The notes: generated by a model from the letters alone, not told the origin. Numbered from the stretch's first letter, positions 8,143 to 16,861 are shown. The stretch is 64,000 nucleotides of DNA from Catenulispora acidiphila DSM 44928 (GCF_000024025.1 NC_013131.1:7626001-7690000), one strand, 5' to 3'. Made by a program: numbers and translations.

Positions 8143-9207
8143 GTGTCACGGCACTGGACAAGTCGAGATGTGGAGTCCATGGCTATGTCGGCCGAGGCGC
8201 ATCGGGCTGAGCTCCTGCGTGCTTTCCGGATCGGACCCGACGACCTCGCGGCCAACCGCGGCGGACGGCTAGGCGGCCGGCAACTGGCGCGGATCCGGCG
8301 ACAGGAGTGGGCAACGGCGGCGCTCGTGCTCGCGGGTCTCGCGGTATTGGCCGGGATCCTTTGGTCGGTGGCCGCGCGGCCGTTCAACGCCGCGCAGCTG
8401 ATCACGGCGGGCCTCGTGGCGGCCGGACTGCTGGCGGCCGGCGTCGCCCACATACGGCGACTGCGGCGGGCGACAGCCGAGGGTGAAGGTGAGCGTGAGA
8501 GCGAGGTCGCCTGTCACGTCGGTCCGGTAAAGGTGGGCTTGCGTGGCAGAGCAGGCTGGTGGCTGAGCATCAACGGACAGTCGTTCCACCTCCCCGTACG
8601 GTTCTGGCACATCGGCCCGGGACTGGAGTACCGGGTCTATGTCGCCACCAGCGCCAACCTGATCGTGGCGATGGAGCCGGTCGTCGACCTCACCGCCGAG
8701 ACGCTCGCGTGGGAACGCACCGACGACGGCGAATTCCCGTTCGCAGCCGTCTACGACGGACAACAGCTACGGATCCGCGTCAACGACTTCCCCGCCGAAC
8801 CGCTCTACACACTCATCGCGGACGGCCGCGAAGCCGTCGATCTCGACGACTGGCCCGCAGCCTGGAGCCGACCGAAGCCCACCCCCGACCTTCTGCGCAT
8901 CGCCGGTGCCGAGCAGGCCAGGCGCGGCCGGGTCGACGCGATCTTCGTCGCCGACCGCGCGTACCGGCTCTGCACCGGCGAGACCGACGCCGATCAGGAG
9001 GAGTTCACAGGCGGACCGAGCAGAGCCGCGCTCGACGAGCTGCTCGGTCCGGGACGTGAGGGCGTGCGCATTCACTGGGACAGCGCACGGCCGATGCACT
9101 ACGAGGTCGAAACCGGCGAGTCCCCGTACGTCTGCACCGTGACCGCCTATTTCCGCGGAAGTGAGACTGCGGCGGAAAGAGTGTTGCTCCAACGCCGCAG
9201 TCGTTGA
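8143..9207 (+). CDS. Two-helix membrane protein with large soluble domain, unknown function
   Basis: 354 aa from GTG 8143 (GGGAG seven bases before). An ATG at 8179, with GGAG five bases before it, is an equally good start and would remove 12 residues. Two membrane helices lie at about residues 52-74 and 82-105, followed by an Arg/Glu-rich stretch. A ~240-residue beta-rich soluble domain comes next (GWWLSINGQSFHLPVRFWHI, EYRVYVATSANLIVAMEP). The second half has acidic and aromatic strands but no catalytic motif I recognise. The gene lies directly after the LRR gene, which suggests they act together. Confidence 0.65.
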   Translation: MSRHWTSRDVESMAMSAEAHRAELLRAFRIGPDDLAANRGGRLGGRQLARIRRQEWATAALVLAGLAVLAGILWSVAARPFNAAQLITAGLVAAGLLAAGVAHIRRLRRATAEGEGERESEVACHVGPVKVGLRGRAGWWLSINGQSFHLPVRFWHIGPGLEYRVYVATSANLIVAMEPVVDLTAETLAWERTDDGEFPFAAVYDGQQLRIRVNDFPAEPLYTLIADGREAVDLDDWPAAWSRPKPTPDLLRIAGAEQARRGRVDAIFVADRAYRLCTGETDADQEEFTGGPSRAALDELLGPGREGVRIHWDSARPMHYEVETGESPYVCTVTAYFRGSETAAERVLLQRRSR

Positions 9208-9216
9208 CCGGGCCGG

Positions 9217-9942
9217 CTACTGAATGATGACGAAGCCGTCGAGGGTCGTGTACTGCCCGGACAGTTTCGTCACGACAACGGTGTGGCTCCCGCGAGCGAG
9301 TCCGGTCGCCGCGTATACGACGACGTTCGCATGGCGCTGGCCGTCGGCCGGCACTGTGCTGACCGTCTGTTGAGTGCCACCGTCGATGCTGATTCCGATG
9401 TTGCCCTGGTCCGTGTATTGCTCGCCGAAGACCTGGACGCCGGTTCCGGAGAACGACAGCTTCGCCGTGGAGCCGTTCGCCGTGGCGTAGTGCACGTCGT
9501 CGTCATAGTCGCCGAAGCCACGGTTCGCCGCATAGCTGAAGCTGCTGTAGGCGATCGACGGGTCAGTGTCGTTGAGGCGCGAGTTCAGCGCTTGGAAGCC
9601 GTCGAGCGTGGCGTACTGGCCGGAAAGCTTCGTCACCACGATCGTGTGACTCCCGGCCGCGAGCCCGCTGGCGGCATACACGACCACGTTGGAGTGACGC
9701 TGCCCGTCAGCGGGAACGGTGCTGACGGTCTGCTGGGTACCGCCGTCGATGCTGATTCCGATGTTGCCCTGGTCCGTGTTCTGCTCGCCGAAGACCTGGA
9801 CGCCGGTTCCGGAGAACGAGAACTTCGCCGTGGAGCCGTTCGCCGTGGCGTAGTGCAGATCGTCGTCGTAGTCGCCGAGACCGCGGTTCGACGAGTAGCT
9901 GAAGCCGCTGTAGGTGATCGACGGATCGGTGTCGTTGAGCCG
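9217..9942 (-). repeat. Two tandem 363-bp direct repeats inside the beta-helix gene
   Basis: The last 242 codons consist of two units with a period of exactly 363 bp (for example GCCGTCGAG at 9235 and again at 9598). Long identical stretches occur at DNA level, such as CCGATGTTGCCCTGGTCCGT in both. This points to a recent in-frame duplication. Confidence 0.85.
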
Positions 9943-12252
9943 GCTCGTGCCGGCGGGCGCGCCGACGGAGATCTGGGAGGACGGGGTTCCGGCCGGGACG
10001 GGCACGATCAGGAAGCCGCCGGACAGGTACTGGACGCCGCTGACCTGCGTCGAGCCCACGAATACCGGCGTGCTGGAGCTGAATCCTTCGCCGCCGATGA
10101 GCACCTGCGTGCTCGTGCTCGTGGTCGGCGAGGCGTAGTAGATCTTCGGGCCGGCGGCGACGGCCAGTGCCGAGTTGGCAGCCCGCACACCGGCCGCGCT
10201 GAACAGGCCGTTGGGAACGTCGCCCGGCGCCGGCGTGGCGGAAATGGTGGTCGTACCGCTGACGTTGGAATCGACCGGCGCGTTGCACGGGTAGTACTGC
10301 GTCTGGTTGGAGAAGTAGTTGCCGACGATCCAGAAATGGCCGGTCGGGCTACAGCCGCCCTGCGACGCCGAGCCCGCGCCGAAGGCGACGTTGCCCTGCC
10401 AGTTGATCCACTCCGAGCCCGCGTCGTCGTAGTAGGTGAAGTTGGTCGTCGGGCCGTGATAAGCGATGTTGCCGGTCACCTGGAGACCATGGGCCAGGGT
10501 CTGGACCGGGTCGATCGTCGTGCCGCCGCTTTGGTAGACGTACTGCGTCTGATGCCCTTCGGCGTAGATCGCGCCGCCGTCGCTGCGCACCGACAGGTAG
10601 TTGTGGAAGACGTTGTCGCTCAGGGTGTTGTTCTCGTTGATGTTGGTCGAGTTCTGCGGCGCGCTGGCCTGGTCGACGTGTCCTTGGATGACGCCGGCGG
10701 TGATGCCGGTATAGGGCAGGTCGTACAGGTCGTTGTGGGTGATGGTGGTGCCGCGCGAGAACAACAGCGTGATGCCGCAGGCTGAGGAGTAGTCGGTGCC
10801 GATGTGGTGGACGATGTTGTCCGAAACGGTGGTGCCGGTGAGGATCTCGTTGGTCCCGATCACGTCCGCGCTGACCGCGGAGCCGTTCGGTGTGCAGTTC
10901 TGCTTGATGCCCGCGGACTCCGACGCGTCGGTCGGCAGCGGATCGTAGGTACAGCCGAGCAGAATCGCCGTCGAGGCGATGTCCGTGAACTCGTTGCCCT
11001 GGATGAGGGTGTTCGCCGACCCGTACATCACGCTCAGCCCGGCGCCGCCGAGCTCGGCGAACCGGTTCCCGGTGAGCGTGACGTTGTTCGAGGCGGTGAA
11101 CGCCACGTTCGCCGTCGGCTGGGTCAGCGCGCCCCAAGGGCAAGTCCCGGCCGGTGAGGAGAAGGTGCACATGCCCTGGTTTTTCGCCCCGGTCATCCGC
11201 AGGTTGCTCTGCACGTCGGCGAAGCCGGAGGCAGCCGAGGGCGCGTTCCAGGTGGCGTAGGAGAACTGCAGACCGCGGAACGTCACGTCGTGCAGCGGCT
11301 TGGCCAGCGTGCCGGCTCCTTGCAGCAGGGACTCCAACCGCGGCAGCTCGACGTCCAGCGCGCTCATCTGCTGTCCGGTGGCGGGCTGGTAGTAGAGGGT
11401 GTTCGCGGCCGAGTCGAGGAACCACTGCCCGGGGTGGATCAGAGCCCTGGCATCCTCGATCAGCGTCGGCATGGTGCCGGTCGACATCGACGGCAGTCCG
11501 CCGCTGCCCTGGCTGAACGAGGCGCGCGCGGTCGTGTCGGTCCAACACGGCTGGGCCATCGTCAGCGTCTTCGCGGTGGCCGAGTAGCTCGCCACCCTGC
11601 ACCGGGACTCGGTCCACGCTCCGTTGCCGCCCGGGTAGTCGAACTCCACCCCGGCGACCTGGGCCGCGCTCAGCGCGCCGAACCAAGCCGACGCCGCGGC
11701 GTCGCCGCCGATCGAATAGCCGGTCGACGTGCCACTCCAACCGCCGGCGAACCCCAAGGCGGACGGCGTGGACATCGCGATCGGCGCCTCGGCTCCGCTG
11801 ACGTACAGCTGCCGACTGGCACTACCTGCCGGAACCACGGCCGACCACACCCCGGACGTCCCCACCTGAGTCCAGCCAGTGACCTGAGACGCCCCCGAGA
11901 TCACCGGATGCGCCCCCGGCGCGGCCTGCCACACCACCGGATGCCCGGCGCTTCCCGAATCCGCCGCACCGAAGGCCCATGTGGCGGCCAGCCGGTACGT
12001 GCCGTCCTGCACCAGCACGGTCACGTCGGCGCCCGGCGTCGCAGCCAACTGCGATCGAACGGCGCCCTGCGCGCCCGACAACGAGCACGGCGCGGCCTGC
12101 GAGCAGGCAGAACCACTGCCGCTCGGCGAGGCGTAGAACGTCACGGCGGTCGCGGCCGACGTCTGCGCAGCCGCCGACACCGCGACCGCGGCCGTCAACG
12201 CCGCGGTGCCCGTCCAGGCCGTCAGCCGTCTTCCCAGTATGGACAAACCCAT
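9217..12252 (-). CDS. Secreted GH141-like right-handed beta-helix protein with duplicated C-terminal module
   Basis: 1011 aa from ATG 12252, with AAAGGA six bases upstream. The signal peptide spans about residues 1-35. The beta-helix begins FYASPSGSGS and PVVWQAAPGAHPVISGAS, then RQLYVSGAEAP, and carries many N-x-F coils (GNRFAELGGAGLSVMYG, GNEFTDIASTAILLG). This is the organisation of GH141-type helices that attack fucosyl or xylan linkages, but catalytic residues cannot be assigned. An IPT-like domain (about 680-760) follows. Two near-identical 121-residue beta-sandwich modules end the protein (RLNDTDPSI...LDGF), probably carbohydrate-binding. It converges with the upstream membrane protein gene with only 9 bp between stops. 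Confidence 0.8.
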   Translation of the reverse strand: MGLSILGRRLTAWTGTAALTAAVAVSAAAQTSAATAVTFYASPSGSGSACSQAAPCSLSGAQGAVRSQLAATPGADVTVLVQDGTYRLAATWAFGAADSGSAGHPVVWQAAPGAHPVISGASQVTGWTQVGTSGVWSAVVPAGSASRQLYVSGAEAPIAMSTPSALGFAGGWSGTSTGYSIGGDAAASAWFGALSAAQVAGVEFDYPGGNGAWTESRCRVASYSATAKTLTMAQPCWTDTTARASFSQGSGGLPSMSTGTMPTLIEDARALIHPGQWFLDSAANTLYYQPATGQQMSALDVELPRLESLLQGAGTLAKPLHDVTFRGLQFSYATWNAPSAASGFADVQSNLRMTGAKNQGMCTFSSPAGTCPWGALTQPTANVAFTASNNVTLTGNRFAELGGAGLSVMYGSANTLIQGNEFTDIASTAILLGCTYDPLPTDASESAGIKQNCTPNGSAVSADVIGTNEILTGTTVSDNIVHHIGTDYSSACGITLLFSRGTTITHNDLYDLPYTGITAGVIQGHVDQASAPQNSTNINENNTLSDNVFHNYLSVRSDGGAIYAEGHQTQYVYQSGGTTIDPVQTLAHGLQVTGNIAYHGPTTNFTYYDDAGSEWINWQGNVAFGAGSASQGGCSPTGHFWIVGNYFSNQTQYYPCNAPVDSNVSGTTTISATPAPGDVPNGLFSAAGVRAANSALAVAAGPKIYYASPTTSTSTQVLIGGEGFSSSTPVFVGSTQVSGVQYLSGGFLIVPVPAGTPSSQISVGAPAGTSRLNDTDPSITYSGFSYSSNRGLGDYDDDLHYATANGSTAKFSFSGTGVQVFGEQNTDQGNIGISIDGGTQQTVSTVPADGQRHSNVVVYAASGLAAGSHTIVVTKLSGQYATLDGFQALNSRLNDTDPSIAYSSFSYAANRGFGDYDDDVHYATANGSTAKLSFSGTGVQVFGEQYTDQGNIGISIDGGTQQTVSTVPADGQRHANVVVYAATGLARGSHTVVVTKLSGQYTTLDGFVIIQ

Positions 12253-12643
12253 GGTCCATCCTTTCGTCGAGCCGTCGGCCAGACGGTCTGCGCCGACCCT
12301 GCGGACACGCTCCGATGCCGATTCATCAGATGTATCGCTTGGGATACTTACTCCCGCCACAGGGCTCGCGCAAGGGGTCGCGCCACCCGAAAAGCGGGGA
12401 CGCAGCTCTCTGAGGAGATGGAAGACGCCAGATTCAGCATGCTTGAATCAGTCGCGGATCGGTGGCGAATCGGTGGCGATTCGAGGTCTGATGAGGCCGC
12501 TGATCCGACCTTTGGGCCAGCTCGGTCCCAGCCATCCGCACTGGCACAGTGCCCGCCTGGCGCCGGGCACCCGGCCGAGTTGTCAGTCGGTGATCGTAGA
12601 GTGCCAAGATCCGATCTCATCCGTCGCGCTCAGGAGCCCGCCC
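12253..12643. other. Intergenic promoter region, 391 bp, no gene
   Basis: The spacer lies between the divergent beta-helix and GyrI-like genes. It contains GTATC/GATAC arms at 12332-12347, an imperfect palindrome with arms GATTCA / TGAATC at 12431-12449, and an 11-bp tandem duplication ATCGGTGGCGA at 12458-12479. Base composition is more AT-rich than coding DNA around 12320-12350. No open frame here has a ribosome site. Confidence 0.6.
12458..12479. repeat. 11-bp tandem duplication
   Basis: ATCGGTGGCGA occurs twice in exact tandem in the spacer upstream of the GyrI-like gene. Confidence 0.8.
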
Positions 12644-13138
12644 ATGCCTATCGAACCCGTCATCCTGCACCGCACCGAGCAGCCTTACATCGGGATCACG
12701 CAGACGATCACGATGCAGACCTTCGACCAGGCAACCGCCCACATCCCGCAGCTGTTCGCCTGGCTCGACGCCCGCGGACTCGCCCCGGACGGACCCCCAT
12801 TCCTCAAGCTCAACATCATCGACATGGAGCGGGAACTACAGGTCGAGGCGGGAGTCCCCATCGCCGACGGCACAACGCCCGACGACACCGTCCACTGCGG
12901 AACGCTGCCAGCCGGACGCTACCTCGCCCTCACCACCGTCGGTTCACCCGACGAGCACATCGCCGGGATCGCGGCCCTGTTCGACTGGGCCGACGCCCAA
13001 GGACTCGTCCTGGAGCGCTCCGAAACAGACGCCGGCTCCAAGTGGGCCGGCCGACTCGAAGAGCTGCTGACCGATCCGTCCCTGGAACCCGACCCGAACA
13101 AGCAGGAGATCCAGAACTTGTTCCTGCTCGTCGACTAA
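12644..13138 (+). CDS. GyrI-like small-molecule-binding domain protein
   Basis: 164 aa from ATG 12644, with CAGGAG eight bases upstream. Longer in-frame starts exist but would run through the promoter of the divergent gene. The single domain is an SRPBCC/GyrI (AraC effector-binding) type: VILHRTEQPYIGITQTIT, then QLFAWLDARGLAPDGPPFLKL, a LQVEAGVPI strand, the CGTLPAGRYLALTTVG strand, and the second helix-strand half, LFDWADAQGLVLE. No DNA-binding domain is attached. Stand-alone members bind hydrophobic or cationic drugs and sometimes hydrolyse them; the ligand here is unknown. Confidence 0.8.
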   Translation: MPIEPVILHRTEQPYIGITQTITMQTFDQATAHIPQLFAWLDARGLAPDGPPFLKLNIIDMERELQVEAGVPIADGTTPDDTVHCGTLPAGRYLALTTVGSPDEHIAGIAALFDWADAQGLVLERSETDAGSKWAGRLEELLTDPSLEPDPNKQEIQNLFLLVD

Positions 13139-13161
13139 CGCTGCAAAATCACAAGCTCTGC

Positions 13162-13635
13162 CTACCACAGGGATTCGCCGTGGATGACCCGCGCGATCAT
13201 GATTTTGCCGGCGGGTGCTTCGGCGGTGAGCGCTTCGGCCAATGCTGTGTCGTAGTCGGCGTATTTGGCCGTCTCGTGGATGGGCAGGCTCTGCTGCGCC
13301 TGGGCATACACGACGTATTGGCCGTTGTACTTGGCACATGACGTTGGGTCGGTCTGGTGCTGACGCGCGGTCGGGGACCACTCGCGCAGCACCTGTCCGC
13401 CGGAGACGACTGCTGACTTCTCCAGGCAGTGCAGGCAGGACCGCGGGTTGTTGAAGACGCTGTACAGGGACTCGTCTGCTGCGAAGCCCCAGCCGCTGTC
13501 CTGGTCGGTGGGGGCGACCCAGGCGCGGCTGATTCTGTCCTGGTTGACGAAGATCCACTGTGCACGAGGCTCGTCGATGTCGAACGGATCCAGCCAGCCG
13601 GCCGTCGGGAACTCATAGCCGATGGCGGTGCTCAT
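13162..13635 (-). CDS. Conserved-looking cytoplasmic hypothetical protein
   Basis: 157 aa from ATG 13635, with GGGAG upstream. There is no signal peptide or membrane segment. The sequence is rich in Trp, Tyr and Asn (GYEFPTAGWLDPFDIDEPRAQW, split by me as one hydrophobic face) and has a CLHC pair at about residues 68-71 that could bind metal, plus one further Cys (TSCAKYNGQYVVYA). Overall it has the size and strand pattern of a small alpha/beta binding domain, but I do not recognise a family. It is divergent from a small secreted protein gene across a 96-bp spacer. Confidence 0.6.
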   Translation of the reverse strand: MSTAIGYEFPTAGWLDPFDIDEPRAQWIFVNQDRISRAWVAPTDQDSGWGFAADESLYSVFNNPRSCLHCLEKSAVVSGGQVLREWSPTARQHQTDPTSCAKYNGQYVVYAQAQQSLPIHETAKYADYDTALAEALTAEAPAGKIMIARVIHGESLW

Positions 13636-13648
13636 GGGATTCTCCCTA

Positions 13649-13659
13649 GTGAATCAGGG
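13649..13659 (+). promoter_or_regulatory. GTGAATCAGGG motif, copy 1
   Basis: Exact 11-mer 73 bp upstream of the start of the exported protein at 13732 and 14 bp from the divergent gene start. The same 11-mer recurs at 24869-24879 and, on the minus strand, at 36560-36570. Binding function is inferred only from recurrence and orientation. Confidence 0.35.
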
Positions 13660-13731
13660 CCCTTGTTAAGGGTCCGACGTGGTGTCATCGTGGGCGGTGC
13701 CACCCCTCGTATGACGTCCAGGAGGTTGTCC

Positions 13732-14028
13732 ATGAGCATTCGGCCCACTCGGCGACGCGCGGTCCTGGCGGCGGTCGCCGTCACAGTTTCCCTGACCGGT
13801 GCCGCGGGCGCGACGACGGCTTCCGCAGCTGTGCGTCCCGCGACGTTCATCGGTATCGAGGACGGCTACGGCCCGACTCTCGCCGACGCGCAGGCCACCG
13901 CCGGCGCCCAGATGAACGCCGACTACACCGGCTGCAAGCGGCCCTACTTCCTGGTCTCCGACGGCCAGATCGCTGACGGGACGTGGTGGGCCAGGGTCGA
14001 GGCGAACGGCTGCACCGGCTATCGCTGA
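13732..14028 (+). CDS. Small secreted protein, unknown function
   Basis: 98 aa from ATG 13732, with AGGAGG seven bases upstream. A twin-arginine-containing basic N-terminus (RPTRRRAVLAA) and a hydrophobic core give a cleavable signal peptide ending near residue 33 (TASAA). The mature 65 residues contain two Cys (YTGCKRPYF and EANGCTGYR) that probably form a disulfide, and a helix LADAQATAGAQMNAD. Small exported proteins of this plan are common in actinomycetes; no function is assigned. Confidence 0.7.
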   Translation: MSIRPTRRRAVLAAVAVTVSLTGAAGATTASAAVRPATFIGIEDGYGPTLADAQATAGAQMNADYTGCKRPYFLVSDGQIADGTWWARVEANGCTGYR

Positions 14029-14072
14029 AGCGTTACGGGGAAGTCCCTTGTGAAGCGTGTGCGGTATGTGGC

Positions 14073-14627
14073 CTAGCGCGCTCCGCTGCCGGCGAACTGC
14101 TTGACCAGCTCGGCACAGAAGGCCGGGAGGTCGTCCGGGTTGCGGCTGGTCACGAGGGTGCCGTCGACGCATACTTCCTGGTCCACCCAGGTGGCACCGG
14201 CGTTCTGCAGGTCGGTGCGCAGGCTGGGCCAGGAGGTGACGGTGCGGCCGCGGACCACGTCGGCCTCGGCCAGCATCCACGGGCCGTGGCAGATGACGCC
14301 GACCGGCTTGTCCGCCTCGAAGAAGGCCTGCACGAAGCGGACGCTGGGCGCGTCGGTGCGCAACCGGTCGGGGTTGGCGACGCCGCCGGGGATCACGAGG
14401 CCGTCGAATCCGGAGGGATCGGCAGCCGAGGCCTCGGTGTCGGAGCGGATCGTGCCGCCCTTCTCGTCGTGCTGCATCATCTGGATCTCGCCGACCTCCA
14501 GCGAGACCAGAGTCGGGGTGCCGCCGGCGTCCTTGACCGCCTTGAGCGGTTCGGTGAGCTCGGATTCCTCGACACCGTCGGTGAACAGGAACGCGATGTG
14601 CTTGCCCTGCAAGGTGTGCTCACTCAT
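14073..14627 (-). CDS. DJ-1/PfpI family protein (type 1 glutamine amidotransferase fold)
   Basis: 184 aa from ATG 14627, with GGAGG upstream. It is a single DJ-1/PfpI domain: IAFLFTDGVEESEL at the N-terminus, FDGLVIPGGVANPDRLR, and the nucleophile elbow VICHGPWML with C113-H114. The length equals that of PfpI/YhbO proteins, which act as deglycases or chaperone-like stress proteins. The flanking genes are also stress-type (anti-sigma kinase, STAS, topoisomerase IB), so a general-stress role is likely. Whether it has protease or deglycase activity cannot be seen. Confidence 0.88.
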   Translation of the reverse strand: MSEHTLQGKHIAFLFTDGVEESELTEPLKAVKDAGGTPTLVSLEVGEIQMMQHDEKGGTIRSDTEASAADPSGFDGLVIPGGVANPDRLRTDAPSVRFVQAFFEADKPVGVICHGPWMLAEADVVRGRTVTSWPSLRTDLQNAGATWVDQEVCVDGTLVTSRNPDDLPAFCAELVKQFAGSGAR

Positions 14628-14868
14628 GACGTGCCTCCGGGTTCCATCCTTCGAGCAGATTGTCTCGTTCCGCGGGACAGTCGCTTCTTGATCACCCCGC
14701 GACCCGACCCTGGTGCCCTGTACCGTCGGTGACAAACGTGGGGAAAGTGCGCGCACTCGCAGCACAGAACAGCGTCCGTGGCAGCGCGGCGTACGCAGTA
14801 TTGTGCTGTCCGGCCAAGTCACCGAGCAGTGCGTCCTGCATTAAGGAGCGAAGGGAGGTGGCGAACCG

Positions 14869-15276
14869 GTGAGCGGAGACGGGTGGGTCGAACGAAGCCT
14901 GGATTTGGATCCGCATTCCTCAGCGCCGCAGCTGGCCCGAGACTTCGTCGTCGAGACGCTTTCGGCGTGGCAGCTGGGGAGCTGGGAGGAGCCCGCGGTC
15001 CTGATCACCAGCGAACTGGTCACCAACGCGGTGCGCCACGCCGGCACCGAGCTGACGGTGCGCCTCCTGAAAGCTGTGTCGGAGATCACCATCGAAGTGG
15101 CCGACGGCGCGGCGGACCGGGTACCCCGCGTCGGTTCGTCCGAGGCCTCTGTGCCGGGCGGGGTCGGTCTGGTGATCGTCGGACGGCTGGCGCAGGCATG
15201 GGGCGTCGAGAAGCGCCGGAACGGCAAGTCTGTCTGGGCCAGACTGGCCGTGGACGTCCTTAGCCCTGAGCCCTGA
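14869..15276 (+). CDS. ATP-binding anti-sigma-factor-type kinase (RsbW/SpoIIAB-like)
   Basis: 135 aa from GTG 14869; GGAGG lies 12 bases upstream. It is a HATPase_c_2 domain: N-box ELVTNAVRHAGTE (N53), a degenerate G1 region (VADGAADRVPR), and the G2-type loop GGVGLVIVGRLAQAWGV. These actinobacterial kinases bind sigma factors or phosphorylate STAS antagonists. The convergent gene immediately downstream encodes exactly such a STAS protein, and the stops are 4 bp apart, so the two are a natural partner-switch pair even though they are on opposite strands. No sigma factor gene lies nearby. Confidence 0.85.
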   Translation: MSGDGWVERSLDLDPHSSAPQLARDFVVETLSAWQLGSWEEPAVLITSELVTNAVRHAGTELTVRLLKAVSEITIEVADGAADRVPRVGSSEASVPGGVGLVIVGRLAQAWGVEKRRNGKSVWARLAVDVLSPEP

Positions 15277-15283
15277 GCCCTTA
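15262..15283. repeat. 7-bp tandem repeat at convergent gene ends
   Basis: The unit GAGCCCT (first copy TAGCCCT) occurs three times across the stop of the kinase gene and the spacer to the STAS stop. Confidence 0.7.
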
Positions 15284-15604
15284 AGCAGACGTCGGAGCAC
15301 TGTCGTGGATGACGAAGATGGACGTCACCCCGGCCAGCTCCAATACTCGCGCGACCGTCTGCGAGGGCACCAGCGAGAACGCTGTACCGGCCTGCGCGGC
15401 CTGGTTCAACGCGTTCACGGCCACCCGCAGGCCCATGGAGTCGAAGAACGTCACGCCCGTGCAGTCCAGGACCACGTCCCTGTCCGCCACCAGCGGCTCC
15501 AGCACGTCGCTGAGCTGCCCGGCCACGGACATGTCCACGTCCCCGGACACCTCGACCACGCTGACCCGGTCCTGCTCGCGGACCCGGTAGGAGAACTCCG
15601 GCAT
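15281..15604 (-). CDS. STAS-domain anti-anti-sigma factor
   Basis: 107 aa from ATG 15604 (GGAGGG six bases upstream; an ATG at 15637 lacks one). The single STAS domain contains VSVVEVSGDVDMSVAGQL, the strand DVVLDCTGVTFFDSMGLRV with the likely phospho-acceptor S56, and a C-terminal strand-helix. Members release sigma factors by binding the cognate anti-sigma kinase and are switched off by phosphorylation of that serine. The partner is probably the convergent HATPase gene. An AT-rich promoter island lies 55-110 bp upstream. Confidence 0.88.
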   Translation of the reverse strand: MPEFSYRVREQDRVSVVEVSGDVDMSVAGQLSDVLEPLVADRDVVLDCTGVTFFDSMGLRVAVNALNQAAQAGTAFSLVPSQTVARVLELAGVTSIFVIHDSAPTSA

Positions 15605-15658
15605 CGCACGCCCTCCAGCTGCTCTGACCCCGCACATGCATTCGATCTGTCGCGCGTC

Positions 15659-15690
15659 ATTTTAGTCCACACAGTTTACTCGTGTAACCA
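15659..15690 (-). promoter_or_regulatory. AT-rich promoter-like island for the STAS gene
   Basis: Within very GC-rich DNA this segment reads, on the minus strand, GGTTACACGAGTAAAC followed by TAAAAT (minus-strand -10-like box at 15664-15659). A partly palindromic GTTTAC/GTAACC pair overlaps the -35 area. GTTT upstream of it would also suit a SigB-type promoter. The assignment is by eye. Confidence 0.35.
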
Positions 15691-15806
15691 AACCCCGCCC
15701 GAGGAAGTGGTTTCGCTCGCCGAGATGAGGGCAGCAGCATCCCCCGCGCCGTGAGGCCGCTCGTTCGGGGACAGGCGAGGCGAGATGAGTGAGGTGGGAG
15801 CTGGTC

Positions 15807-16820
15807 ATGACACGTCTACGCCACAGCCGGACGCTGGATCCGGGCCTGCGCAGGATCCGGCACGGCAGCGGCTTCCGCTACGTGGACGCCGCGGGCGAGC
15901 CGGTCGACGCCGACACCAAGCAGCGGATCAAGGAACTGGTGATCCCGCCGGCCTGGGAGGACGTCTGGATCTGCCCCTGGCCCAACGGCCACATCCAAGC
16001 CACTGGCGTGGACGATGCCGGACGCCGCCAATACCTTTACCACCCCCAATGGCGGGAGCGTCGCGACCGGCTCAAGCACGACCACGCCCTGGAGTTCGCC
16101 CGCCGCCTGCCGAAGATCCGCGCCATCGTCGACGACGGCCTGGCCGGTGACGGACTGGGTCGCGAACGCGTGCTGTGCGCGGCGGTCGCGCTGCTGGACG
16201 TCGGTGTCTTTCGCATCGGCAATAACCAGTACGCGCAGGCCAACGGCTCGTATGGGCTATCGACTTTGCGCCGCAAACATGTCCGCATCCACAAGGGCGA
16301 AGCAGAGTTCTCCTACCTCGCCAAAGGCGGTCTGAAGCGGGCCGAGCACATCAGCGACCCGCGCGTGGTGGCTGTCCTGCGCGGGCTGCTGCGGCGCAAA
16401 GGAGGCGGGTACCAACTCCTCGCCTTCCACGAGGACAGCCGGTGGCAACCCATTCGCAGCCAGCACGTCAACGACTTCCTGCGCGAGATCTCCGGGATGG
16501 AGATCACCGCCAAAGACTTCCGCACCTGGCACGCCACCGTCTTCGCGGCAGTGGCATTGAGCGTGTCCACTCATGCCGACAGCTCGCAGACCGCACGCCG
16601 CCGCGCGGTCACCCGCGCCGTCGCCGAGACCGCCGCATACCTCGGCAACACACCCGCCGTATGCCGCGCCTCCTACATCGACAGCCGCTTGATCGACCGC
16701 TTCCTGCACGGCGAGACCATCGCCACCGCCCTGCCCGATCTCGGACGCGACACACCACCAGGCGTCCCGGCGATCCAGGGCGACGCCGAACACGCCGTTC
16801 TCCGGCTGCTCAGCGACTGA
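15807..16820 (+). CDS. DNA topoisomerase IB (eukaryotic/poxvirus-like)
   Basis: 337 aa from ATG 15807 (GGGAG six bases upstream; the ATG at 15789 is less favourable). An N-terminal OB-like part (RIRHGSGFRYVDA, VIPPAWEDVWICPWPNGHIQATG) precedes the catalytic region, with LRRKHVRI, FREIS-type basic stretches (HVNDFLREISGMEITAKDFRTWHATV) and the active Tyr in VCRASYIDSRL (Y290). It relaxes supercoils by 3'-phosphotyrosyl nicking. Bacterial IB enzymes are sporadic and often lie in stress or DNA-repair sets; here the neighbours are stress-type genes. Confidence 0.93.
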   Translation: MTRLRHSRTLDPGLRRIRHGSGFRYVDAAGEPVDADTKQRIKELVIPPAWEDVWICPWPNGHIQATGVDDAGRRQYLYHPQWRERRDRLKHDHALEFARRLPKIRAIVDDGLAGDGLGRERVLCAAVALLDVGVFRIGNNQYAQANGSYGLSTLRRKHVRIHKGEAEFSYLAKGGLKRAEHISDPRVVAVLRGLLRRKGGGYQLLAFHEDSRWQPIRSQHVNDFLREISGMEITAKDFRTWHATVFAAVALSVSTHADSSQTARRRAVTRAVAETAAYLGNTPAVCRASYIDSRLIDRFLHGETIATALPDLGRDTPPGVPAIQGDAEHAVLRLLSD

Positions 16821-16840
16821 CCGAGCCGGCCCGAGCCGGC

Positions 16841-16861
16841 GCCCTCCGGTACTAGGAGGGC
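16841..16861. terminator. Bidirectional terminator hairpin
   Basis: Perfect 7-bp inverted repeat GCCCTCC / GGAGGGC around a 7-base loop, between the topoisomerase stop and the stop of the convergent ligase gene, which it touches. Confidence 0.75.

Noticed and set aside
11290-13341. 683-codon plus-strand frame spanning the beta-helix promoter and the GyrI-like gene
   Set aside because: Overlaps two better genes and a promoter region; product is a basic low-complexity sequence.
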